A stretch of 64,000 bases of DNA, from the NCBI GenBank assembly GCA_016841265.1, contig JAENZL010000011.1, positions 1 to 64,000 of the forward strand, given 5' to 3'. The stretch is from Methanobacteriota archaeon. GTDB lineage: Archaea; Halobacteriota; Methanosarcinia; Methanosarcinales; Methanosarcinaceae. Positions 57,991-64,000 of the stretch are shown one piece after another (positions within the stretch are counted from its first letter, which is position 1; each line of letters starts with the position of its first letter). Under the pieces are notes generated by a model. That model did no database searches and was not told the origin of the DNA. It worked only from the letters and a program-made list of their open reading frames with translations. The position numbers and the translations under genes were made by a program.

Positions 57991-58224
57991 TTAACTTTCA
58001 GTCACAAACTCCGGGTTACTCTCAGCACATTCCATAGTCGTGAGAGCGCTAACCCCGCTTACAGTCGCCTGCTTCTTAAGTACACTGGATGTTTCGAACA
58101 GGCAGGCAGCCGAACTCATGCGCCCGCATTTTCGACAGTAGTAGAGAACGTTTGAACCTACTACCTGACGTTTCAGGCGGGTATCGCATGTGCTGCAGTA
58201 AACGGAGGCATTTAATTCATCCAT
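57991..58224 (-). CDS. Small zinc-ribbon protein
   Basis: A 77-residue protein with one zinc ribbon, VYCSTCDTRLKRQVVGSNVLYYCRKCGR (CxxC, 14 residues, CxxC), after a short acidic start MDELNAS. A less ordered tail follows, with two further cysteines. Such small ribbons bind nucleic acid or act as protein adaptors; no function can be assigned. It is followed upstream on the same strand, after 10 bp, by a second small ribbon gene of similar design, so the two form a small operon of paralogues. Confidence 0.7.
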   Translation of the reverse strand: MDELNASVYCSTCDTRLKRQVVGSNVLYYCRKCGRMSSAACLFETSSVLKKQATVSGVSALTTMECAESNPEFVTES

Positions 58225-58234
58225 TTAAGGGCCC

Positions 58235-58492
58235 TCATTCGTAAATCATAATTGAGTCAAGTCTTGCAGTTCCTATTCGGGTCCAGTATTTGCAGATCGG
58301 ACAATATTGGAGTTCCCTGCTTGCACTCATTTTCAGTTCTGCATTACATTTTGGGCATGTTTTAAGATATTTCGTTTGATAAACCCCCTTAGATCCATAT
58401 TTAGCGGTCGGACCGGAACAGGACCAAAAAGCTCGAAACAGCACCGTAAAAAGCCGTATACTGCTCAAATCGAAAAAGGCCACACTGCTCAA
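58235..58492 (-). CDS. Small zinc-ribbon protein, start uncertain, possible frameshift
   Basis: The well-formed part is YLKTCPKCNAELKMSASRELQYCPICKYWTR, a CxxC-CxxC zinc ribbon like that of the downstream neighbour. The upstream part of the open frame (MSSVAFFDLSSIRLFTVLFRAFW) does not look like part of it. An ATG at 58398 reads MDLRG, which would match the MDELN start of the paralogue, but it is one base out of frame. One G more in the GGGGG run at about 58385 would join them. This is either a real frameshift (pseudogene), a sequence error or a different start. Confidence 0.5.
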   Translation of the reverse strand: MSSVAFFDLSSIRLFTVLFRAFWSCSGPTAKYGSKGVYQTKYLKTCPKCNAELKMSASRELQYCPICKYWTRIGTARLDSIMIYE

Positions 58493-58498
58493 AACAGT

Positions 58499-58912
58499 AC
58501 CTGAAAGTACCGGAATAGCATTGTCCCCATATCCTCAAATGTTCGAAAGGCGCGCGAGGGCCATCCCTGGCTCCACACGATTCAAATTCCCCCAGGCAGG
58601 TTTCAGCATAAAGCAGATTAAATTGACCGGAACAAAACCATTCCGAGGTCAAACCTGTCCATTACGTCGCATAACGATGCAAACGTAATCTGACATATTG
58701 TTCCCAAAAGCATATAAGGTTTGGTATGTAGCTAAGGAACCTGAACCAGAAGGACATAACACAGAACAGCCCACCTCACTCACCGGAACACAGAATAAAT
58801 AATAGAAAACGGATTGCGACACTGAGACAGGGAGAAATCTTTTACAATTCACCAAACTTCTGCAGTCTTAAGTTGTTTGGCCGAGATTTCCCAGAACAAG
58901 CCCCTCAAAGCG
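58499..58912. other. Spacer between zinc-ribbon genes and tRNA cluster
   Basis: No gene was recognised. Reading frames on either strand lack ribosome binding sites and family resemblance. It should contain the promoter of the small zinc-ribbon operon. Confidence 0.35.
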
Positions 58913-58925
58913 TAATATATAAATA
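58913..58925 (+). promoter_or_regulatory. TATA box of the first tRNA-Asn gene
   Basis: TAATATATAAATA lies 64-76 bp before the tRNA, a typical archaeal TATA element with CG-containing flanks. Transcription would begin near 58945 and give a short 5' leader. Confidence 0.55.
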
Positions 58926-58988
58926 CTATTATCGCTTTAGGAGTGTTCGCGACAGGGTGAGCAAAAAAGGGCACACCCGATACCAAGA

Positions 58989-59061
58989 GCCGCTTTAACT
59001 CAGTTGGTAGAGTGTCTGGCTGTTAACCAGGATGTCGTAGGTTCGAGCCCTGCAAGCGGCG
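58989..59061 (+). tRNA. tRNA-Asn (GTT), copy 1
   Basis: A cloverleaf of 73 nt with acceptor GCCGCTT/AAGCGGC and anticodon loop CTGTTAA (anticodon GTT). The T arm is GTAGGTTCGAGCCCTGC and the discriminator is G. No CCA is encoded. It is almost identical to the tRNA at 59348. Confidence 0.95.
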
Positions 59062-59124
59062 TAAGTCATTTACAATTTTTATGACAATTTTTCAAGCAGT
59101 TCAAAAATTATAAAGAAGCGCTGG

Positions 59125-59199
59125 GGGCCTGTAGCTCAGTCCGGTTAGAGCGCTCGGCTCATAACCGAGTGGTCGCTGGTTCAAATCCGGTCAGGCCCA
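59125..59199 (+). tRNA. tRNA with CAT anticodon (elongator Met or Ile2)
   Basis: Acceptor GGGCCTG pairs with CAGGCCC, the anticodon loop is CTCATAA and the T loop is TTCAAAT. CCA is encoded directly after (59200-59202), unlike in the two flanking tRNA-Asn genes. A CAT anticodon outside the initiator may be elongator Met or the AUA-reading Ile tRNA, whose C is modified in archaea. The GC-rich GGG acceptor start is not that of the initiator. The identity is left open. Confidence 0.85.
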
Positions 59200-59347
59200 C
59201 CATAAACTATTTATTAAAAAACTCAATAGTACGAGAGCCTGAAATTACCCGTACGATCCAGGTCTGTGTGACTCAAGTCCGTACGATTCAAGGCAGTACA
59301 ACTCAAAACAAAAACTTCCTTTCGAGGAGCAAGTTTCCAATCCGAAT

Positions 59348-59420
59348 GCCGCTTTAACTCAGTTGGTAGAGTGTCTGGCTGTTAACCAGAATGTCGTAGG
59401 TTCGAGCCCTGCAAGCGGCG
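59348..59420 (+). tRNA. tRNA-Asn (GTT), copy 2
   Basis: Differs from copy 1 by one base seen in the variable-arm side of the anticodon stem (CAGAATG against CAGGATG). Otherwise it is the same gene, with no encoded CCA. The flanks are unrelated, so only the tRNA itself is duplicated or conserved. Confidence 0.95.
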
Positions 59421-59468
59421 TAAAATTCTTTTTTGTTATTGTTCTACTTTTTTAGGGTCTTATTCCCC

Positions 59469-59584
59469 ATTCCGGAGCATACATAATTCTTATGACCACG
59501 TCATATTTTTTATGATCACACCCCCAATTCCGGAGCACACATAATTCTTATGACCACGTCATATTCTTTATGATCACATCATCT
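59469..59584. repeat. 58-bp tandem repeat, two copies
   Basis: ATTCCGGAGCA.ACATAATTC begins at 59469 and again at 59527, with few differences. A third, partial and diverged copy follows at about 59604-59636. It lies between the tRNA cluster and the aldolase gene. Confidence 0.85.
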
Positions 59585-59639
59585 CCTTATGACCGCATTC
59601 CCCATTCCCGAACATACCATTCTTATAGCCACACCCCTT

Positions 59640-60079
59640 TAAACCACCATATCATTTCACCTCAATCAACAAGGTTTACACCAATTCCCTTGCATTCAAC
59701 CCCCGAAATACTTAATAATTCCAAATAGGATATTCATAATGTAGAAAAGTGGGGACATTAGAAAGTCACTGACATTTATAAACTAGCAGCAAAGAGGGAA
59801 AATTAAAAGAATATCGCGGGTACTTTACCCGGCCAGCCTTAGACATATAGTTCCATTGCCAGAATAGATTCCATTAACAGAACCGGATTCCATTACCGGA
59901 GAACTGACTAAACCCCCTTTTTGCCTCCGGCTCTGATCCTGATTATTGATACAGAACACGTTTTTGTAAAAATAATTAAGCCAGTTAGAAAGATATAGAT
60001 AAATACGGTTTCAAAGTATCTACTAGCATCAATCTCGCAAATTATCATAACAGCATCAATCAAAAAGAGGTTTACAGAC
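59640..60079. other. Spacer before the aldolase gene
   Basis: No gene was seen. GAAAGATATAGATAAATACG at about 59988-60007 contains a TATA-like core about 80 bp before the start, and AGAGGTTT precedes the ATG. ATTCCATTA..AGAA-type units repeat about three times near 59850-59900. Confidence 0.4.
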
Positions 60080-61003
60080 ATGGTTTCAATTAGAAGTGAA
60101 GACGTAATCGTACCTTTAGACGTGCCAAAAGCAATGCGCGAAACATACGTAAAAAATTATATGGAAATCACCAGGGAAACCGGCAAACTCATGCTTTTTG
60201 CGGGAGACCAGAAGGTTGAACATTTAAACGACGACTTTTTCGGGGAAGGCATCCCTGAAGACGACGCTGACCCAGAGCACCTCTTTAAGATCGCAGCCGG
60301 AAGCAAGATAGGAGTCTTTGCAACCCAGCTAGGCCTGATTGCCCGCTACGGCATGGACTATCCCGACATACCCTATCTCGTGAAGGTGAATTCCAAGACC
60401 CACCTCGTGAAAACCGCACAGGCAGACCCCTTCAGCAACCTCTGGCTTGACGTTGACCAGGTTGCCGAGTTTAGGGAAAACAGCGAACTCAAGATCATGG
60501 GAATAGGGTACACCATCTACCTGGCCAGTGAGTTCGAAGCCGAGATGCTCGTACAGGCCGCACAGGTCGTTTACGACGCCCACCAGCATGGGATGGTCAC
60601 AGTGCTCTGGATCTACCCCCGCGGAGAAGCCGTGACAGACGAAAAGGACCCGCACCTCATAGCCGGAGCAACCGGAGTAGGGGCATGCCTGGGAGCCGAC
60701 TTTGTAAAGGTCAACTACCCGAAGAAAAACGGCGAATCCTCTGCCGAGACCTTCAAGGAAGCCGTAAAGGCAGCAGGACGCTCTAAAGTGGTCTGTGCCG
60801 GCGGTTCAAGCGACGACCCCGAAGCATTCCTGAAGAAACTCCACGCCCAGATCCATATCTCAGGAGCCAAAGGAAACGCAACCGGCCGGAACGTCCACCA
60901 GAAACCCCTGGACGAAGCCATCCGCATGTGCAACGCCATCTATGCAATAACAGTGGAAAACACAAGCGTGGAAGAAGCCCTGAAAATCTATAAAGGCGAA
61001 TAA
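60080..61003 (+). CDS. Archaeal class I aldolase (fructose-bisphosphate aldolase family)
   Basis: A 307-residue DeoC/FbaB-type TIM-barrel aldolase. It retains GKLMLFAGDQKVEHLND at the N-terminal strand, VTVLWIYPRGEAV, the likely Schiff-base lysine in GADFVKVNYPKK, and the phosphate-binding GGSS and GAKGNATGRN loops. It probably cleaves or forms fructose 1,6-bisphosphate in gluconeogenesis. The related ADH synthase (used for aromatic amino acids in some methanogens) is a less likely alternative. Pyruvate kinase lies 123 bp downstream on the same strand, which favours a role in central carbon metabolism. Confidence 0.87.
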   Translation: MVSIRSEDVIVPLDVPKAMRETYVKNYMEITRETGKLMLFAGDQKVEHLNDDFFGEGIPEDDADPEHLFKIAAGSKIGVFATQLGLIARYGMDYPDIPYLVKVNSKTHLVKTAQADPFSNLWLDVDQVAEFRENSELKIMGIGYTIYLASEFEAEMLVQAAQVVYDAHQHGMVTVLWIYPRGEAVTDEKDPHLIAGATGVGACLGADFVKVNYPKKNGESSAETFKEAVKAAGRSKVVCAGGSSDDPEAFLKKLHAQIHISGAKGNATGRNVHQKPLDEAIRMCNAIYAITVENTSVEEALKIYKGE

Positions 61004-61126
61004 TCATAATTACCATTAATGCCCGGACCTTAAGGGCATCATGTAATTGAAAGAATAAAGATCCCAAAAACGACTTTGAAAAACGACTTTGAAAAACGGC
61101 TTTGAACATTAAAAGGCCGTGAAAAT

Positions 61127-62560
61127 ATGCAATTTCCGGATCACAAGACAAAGATCGTATGCACCATAGGCCCTGCCTCCTCTTCCGAGAGCATGCTCAG
61201 GGAAATGGTGCTTAAAGGCATGAACGTGGCAAGGATCAACTTTTCCCACGGGGACTTCGAGAGCCACGGAGAGATAATCCGGCGGGTCCGCAAGGTAGCG
61301 GAAGAGCTTGATAGGGTCGTGGCCATCCTTGCAGACCTCCCGGGTCCCAAGATCCGCATAGGCAAGCTTGAAAAAGAACCCGTTATGCTTTACAAAGGGA
61401 AAAAGGTCACCCTGACCGTCGAAGATATCCCGGGCACTGAAGAACGCATCCCGGTCAACTACGAACAGCTCCCGGAAAGCGTGGAGAAAGGAAGCCTCAT
61501 TTACCTGAGGGACGGCTTCATACAGCTCCGCTGTCTCGAGGTTTCCGGGAAAGACGTTCTCTGCGAGGTCCTTATAGGAGGAGAACTCTTTTCCCACAAG
61601 GGGCTGAACCTACCCGGGGCGAAGATATTCATGGACACCGTGACGGAGAGAGACCTTGAAATCATGGAGTTTGCCCTTGAGGAAGGATTGGACACCTTCA
61701 GCATCTCTTTCGTGGAAAAAGCCGAGGACATAAGGAAGGTCCGGAACTTTGCGGCAGACCGGGGAAAAGCCGTCTACATCGTTGCCAAGATCGAACGCGG
61801 GCAGGCGGTCCAGAACATAGACGGGATCCTGGAAGAAGCCGATGCCCTGATGGTTGCCAGGGGAGACCTCGGGGTGGAAATCCCGATCCAGGAGATGCCG
61901 GCAGTTCAGAAAGAACTCATTTACAAAGCCAAACTCCTCGGGATCCCGGTGATCACGGCCACCCAGATGTTGATATCCATGACCGATAACATCCGCCCCA
62001 CCCGGGCCGAAGCGACGGACGTTGCCAACGCCATCCTGGACGGCACGGATGCGGTAATGCTCTCGGAAGAAACCGCAGTCGGGAGCTATCCGGTAGAAGT
62101 CGTGGAAATGATGGCAAAAATCGCAAAAGCCACCGAGAACTGGCGCGTCAAGACGAAATGGGGGCTCGACACGATTCTCCAGGGCATCCTGGCAAGGGAA
62201 ATGTCCGTGGACGAAGTTATCACCCTCCAGGTCCACGAAGCGCTCCAGAAACTTCCCGTGGCTGCCATCCTTACCCCGACCCGGAGCGGGGCAACCCCGC
62301 GCAGGATCTCCCGTTTCAAACCCGAGCCCTGGATCCTGGCTTTCAGCCGTTTCCCGAAAACCTGCAGCTGCCTCTCCCTGTCCTATGGAGTCTACCCGAT
62401 CTATGTCAAAGACCCGATTGAAGGCTGGGAGGAAAAAGCTACGGAAAAGGCAAAAGAGCTCGGCTTAGCAAAGACCGGAGACCTTGTAATCTACACACAG
62501 GGCCCAGCCTCCGGAAAACCGGGAGGAACCAACGTGCTAAAGATCCTCACGCTGGATTAA
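61127..62560 (+). CDS. pyk: Pyruvate kinase
   Basis: Converts phosphoenolpyruvate and ADP to pyruvate and ATP. The 477 residues begin TKIVCTIGPASSSESMLREMVLKGMNVARINFSHGDFE. The B domain is at about 70-165. Key motifs are VAKIERGQAVQNIDGILEEADALMVARGDLGVEIP (active-site Lys and Mg ligands) and TATQMLISMTDNIRPTRAEATDVANAILDGTDAVMLSEETAVGSYPVE. The C-terminal allosteric domain has TPTRSGATPRRISRFKP. It is complete and intact. With the aldolase gene just upstream it forms a small glycolytic group. Confidence 0.96.
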   Translation: MQFPDHKTKIVCTIGPASSSESMLREMVLKGMNVARINFSHGDFESHGEIIRRVRKVAEELDRVVAILADLPGPKIRIGKLEKEPVMLYKGKKVTLTVEDIPGTEERIPVNYEQLPESVEKGSLIYLRDGFIQLRCLEVSGKDVLCEVLIGGELFSHKGLNLPGAKIFMDTVTERDLEIMEFALEEGLDTFSISFVEKAEDIRKVRNFAADRGKAVYIVAKIERGQAVQNIDGILEEADALMVARGDLGVEIPIQEMPAVQKELIYKAKLLGIPVITATQMLISMTDNIRPTRAEATDVANAILDGTDAVMLSEETAVGSYPVEVVEMMAKIAKATENWRVKTKWGLDTILQGILAREMSVDEVITLQVHEALQKLPVAAILTPTRSGATPRRISRFKPEPWILAFSRFPKTCSCLSLSYGVYPIYVKDPIEGWEEKATEKAKELGLAKTGDLVIYTQGPASGKPGGTNVLKILTLD

Positions 62561-62878
62561 TCCTCATGATGGATTAAATTCAGAAAACCCCAAAATCCAT
62601 AAACCTTTATATGTAACTTTAGCTTTTGACTCTTAACTTTATTTTTAGATTTAATTTTTAGCTTCAATTTTACCTTTAACTTAAAAGTTAATTTAAAACA
62701 TCAATTCAAAAAATCAGTTTAAAACACCATTCAAAAAATCAATTCAAGCTATCAATTCAAACCATTTTCGGAATTCAGGAAATACAAATACGAAAAATTT
62801 TTCATGCCAATAAATTTAGATACCAGATGTATGTTTTTACCTTCAGAGTAATTTACCTGATGTTATGAGGAGTCATTA
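62561..62878. other. Spacer with degenerate TCAATTCAAAA repeats
   Basis: No gene was seen. Positions 62690-62765 consist of about six degenerate units around ATCAATTCAAAA. The following stretch to 62878 is the upstream region of the next gene. Its ribosome binding site is weak (TGAGGAGT). Confidence 0.5.
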
Positions 62879-63790
62879 ATGAAACAGAAGAAGGACTCAG
62901 CAACAAAAAACCAGAAATATTTGGCTATTTTCCTAGCCGCAACGATGTTTCTATCAGTCTTTGTGGTCTTAGTCAGTAATAACTCAAAAACAGATGAGGA
63001 AAAATATACCCCGGTTCCTGGAGAAGGAACAGAGGAAGCCCAGATTATCGCGTTTAACCAGGTCCCTGGAAAGCAAGTCCAGCATGAATTTAATTCCCTT
63101 GCCGACGGGCTGGAAATGTCTCCCGGAGAACCGGTCAACGCCCTCTATGTTGATCTCCAAAAAACGGAAGGCACGCCCTTTGAAATGGCCCTCGGGGACA
63201 TGGAAATGATAAATAACTTCTATGGTGCCGAAGTTACTAAGAGGTACAGTGCAAATTACGCTGACGGGGAAGGTTTTGAACTTCACCAGATCCCTGAGCA
63301 GCAGATTATTATGCCCTGGGGTGCGGTCGATTACAGCGGCTACCAGCTCCTTGCCAGGACCAACAACACTTACGACATCTGGAACGTTGTCGGAAGCCCC
63401 GTGATCCTCGGTTCCCGCCAGAATGTTGAAAGCGTAATCGATGTAATGGAAGAAAACGCAAGTTCTGCCCACGAATACGACCAGCTCCTGAACCTGGCGT
63501 CTCCGGAAGACAGCATCTACCAGGAAGTCTTCACAAACACAGGGTTTGAAGAGGTCCCCTTCGCCCAGTACTACAAAGACCTCAGAAAACTCGATGACGG
63601 GAGTTACAGCCAGACAACCATCTTCCAGGACCCCGAACCCGAGCTCACTGAAAAGATAACGACAATGCAGGCAAACTGCAGCGAGCGCAATGTCAGCTAT
63701 GAAGTGACCAGCGAAGGTAACATTACCAAACTCATAATAACCGCAGACTTCGTGAGCCTGAACAACGAAACCAGCCTGCTTCTGGCATAA
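62879..63790 (+). CDS. Membrane-anchored protein of unknown function
   Basis: A 303-residue protein with a polar, basic start (MKQKKDSATKNQK), one hydrophobic segment at about 15-34 (LAIFLAATMFLSVFVVLVSN), and then a long outward-facing domain. The orientation is expected to be inside-to-outside. The domain is acidic and rich in Glu, Asn and Gln, with PGEPVNALYVDLQKTEGTPFEMALGDMEMINNFYG and IWNVVGSPVILGSRQNVESVIDVM. It has no lipobox. I do not recognise a family beyond conserved methanogen hypothetical protein. Confidence 0.7.
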   Translation: MKQKKDSATKNQKYLAIFLAATMFLSVFVVLVSNNSKTDEEKYTPVPGEGTEEAQIIAFNQVPGKQVQHEFNSLADGLEMSPGEPVNALYVDLQKTEGTPFEMALGDMEMINNFYGAEVTKRYSANYADGEGFELHQIPEQQIIMPWGAVDYSGYQLLARTNNTYDIWNVVGSPVILGSRQNVESVIDVMEENASSAHEYDQLLNLASPEDSIYQEVFTNTGFEEVPFAQYYKDLRKLDDGSYSQTTIFQDPEPELTEKITTMQANCSERNVSYEVTSEGNITKLIITADFVSLNNETSLLLA

Positions 63791-63872
63791 AGCAGGTTAA
63801 ATTTTTCTTTTTTTAATTCGTTTTTATGATTCGTTTTTATGATTCGTTTTTATTTATCCAGTCATAGATTAG

Positions 63873-64000
63873 TTATTCTTTCCTGGCTTCGCTCTCAATT
63901 CTCCCGAGCAGGACTTTGAGGCTTTCTTCGAACTCCTTTCCTACAGGGATCCCGTTCCGGACCATGTACTCTAGCTGAGAAATAGCACTGTCAAGTTCCG
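63873..64000 (-). CDS. 3' end of a gene continuing beyond the window
   Basis: An open minus-strand frame runs from the window edge to a TAA at 63873-63875. It reads ELDSAISQLEYMVRNGIPV, then GKEFEESLKVLLGRIESEARKE. The helical, charged character looks real. T-rich TTCGTTTTTATGA repeats (63818-63855) lie between this stop and the preceding gene. No family can be named from 42 residues. Confidence 0.6.
   Translation of the reverse strand, partial: ELDSAISQLEYMVRNGIPVGKEFEESLKVLLGRIESEARKE

Overview
The window reads as a chromosomal segment of a methanogenic archaeon of the genus Methanosarcina. The evidence is two complete operons for CO dehydrogenase/acetyl-CoA synthase (CODH/ACS, Cdh), a methanogenesis-marker-12 gene, and an archaeal information-processing set: prefoldin beta, NMD3, TFE, the proteasome beta subunit, the termination factor FttA/aCPSF1, archaeal ProS and ZPR1. 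Archaeal division genes (ftsZ, sepF) and AT-rich spacers full of short tandem repeats fit the same group. The species is not determined.

Layout. 1-10 kb: housekeeping genes (M42 peptidase, prefoldin beta, DHH phosphoesterase, an aryl-CoA ligase with an ACT-domain protein, a DUF2103-like protein with marker 12, a NYN protein, a rhomboid protease with an overlapping orphan gene). 10.0-10.7 kb: a decayed tnpB whose 3' RNA hairpin is still intact. 11.7-19.8 kb: cdh operon 1 (cdhA-cdhB-cdhC-cooC-like-cdhD-cdhE). 19.8-24.3 kb: a low-coding spacer with one intact DUF134 regulator gene, two decayed copies of it, a decayed cdhA 5' end and three small inverted-repeat elements. 24.3-32.3 kb: cdh operon 2. 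32.8-42.5 kb: nmd3, an ATP-grasp gene, tfe, an HD-domain gene, psmB, fttA, a HAD phosphatase and ftsZ. 42.6-47.4 kb: a dihydropteroate synthase-like gene, an orphan gene and a membrane pyrophosphatase on the minus strand. 47.4-49.3 kb: a 2-kb gene-free region with a C-rich tandem array and a G-run motif. 49.4-64 kb: two tandem MFS transporters, a PUA protein, sepF-zpr1, proS, cobT-like, two small zinc ribbons, three tRNAs, an archaeal aldolase, pyruvate kinase, a membrane-anchored unknown, and the 3' end of a gene running off the window.

Central observation. The two cdh operons are mosaics. Their last four genes, from the cdhC ribosome binding site through the terminator stem after cdhE (5,193 bp), appear identical at every position compared. 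cdhA, cdhB and the leaders are clearly diverged. This suggests recent gene conversion or strong homogenisation of the acetyl-CoA-synthase/corrinoid half, while the CODH half and its regulation stayed distinct. The spacer holds two diverged copies of a block [DUF134 gene, minus] - [cdh leader] - [cdhA start], a fossil of earlier tandem duplication. It suggests that the DUF134 gene was once the divergent neighbour, and possibly the regulator, of the cdh operon.

The cdh products together make or cleave acetyl-CoA: CdhA/CdhB handle CO and CO2, CdhC carries the acetyl-forming cluster A, CdhD/CdhE form the corrinoid iron-sulfur methyl carrier, and the CooC-like ATPase probably serves nickel insertion. 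No CRISPR array, rRNA gene or intact insertion sequence was seen.
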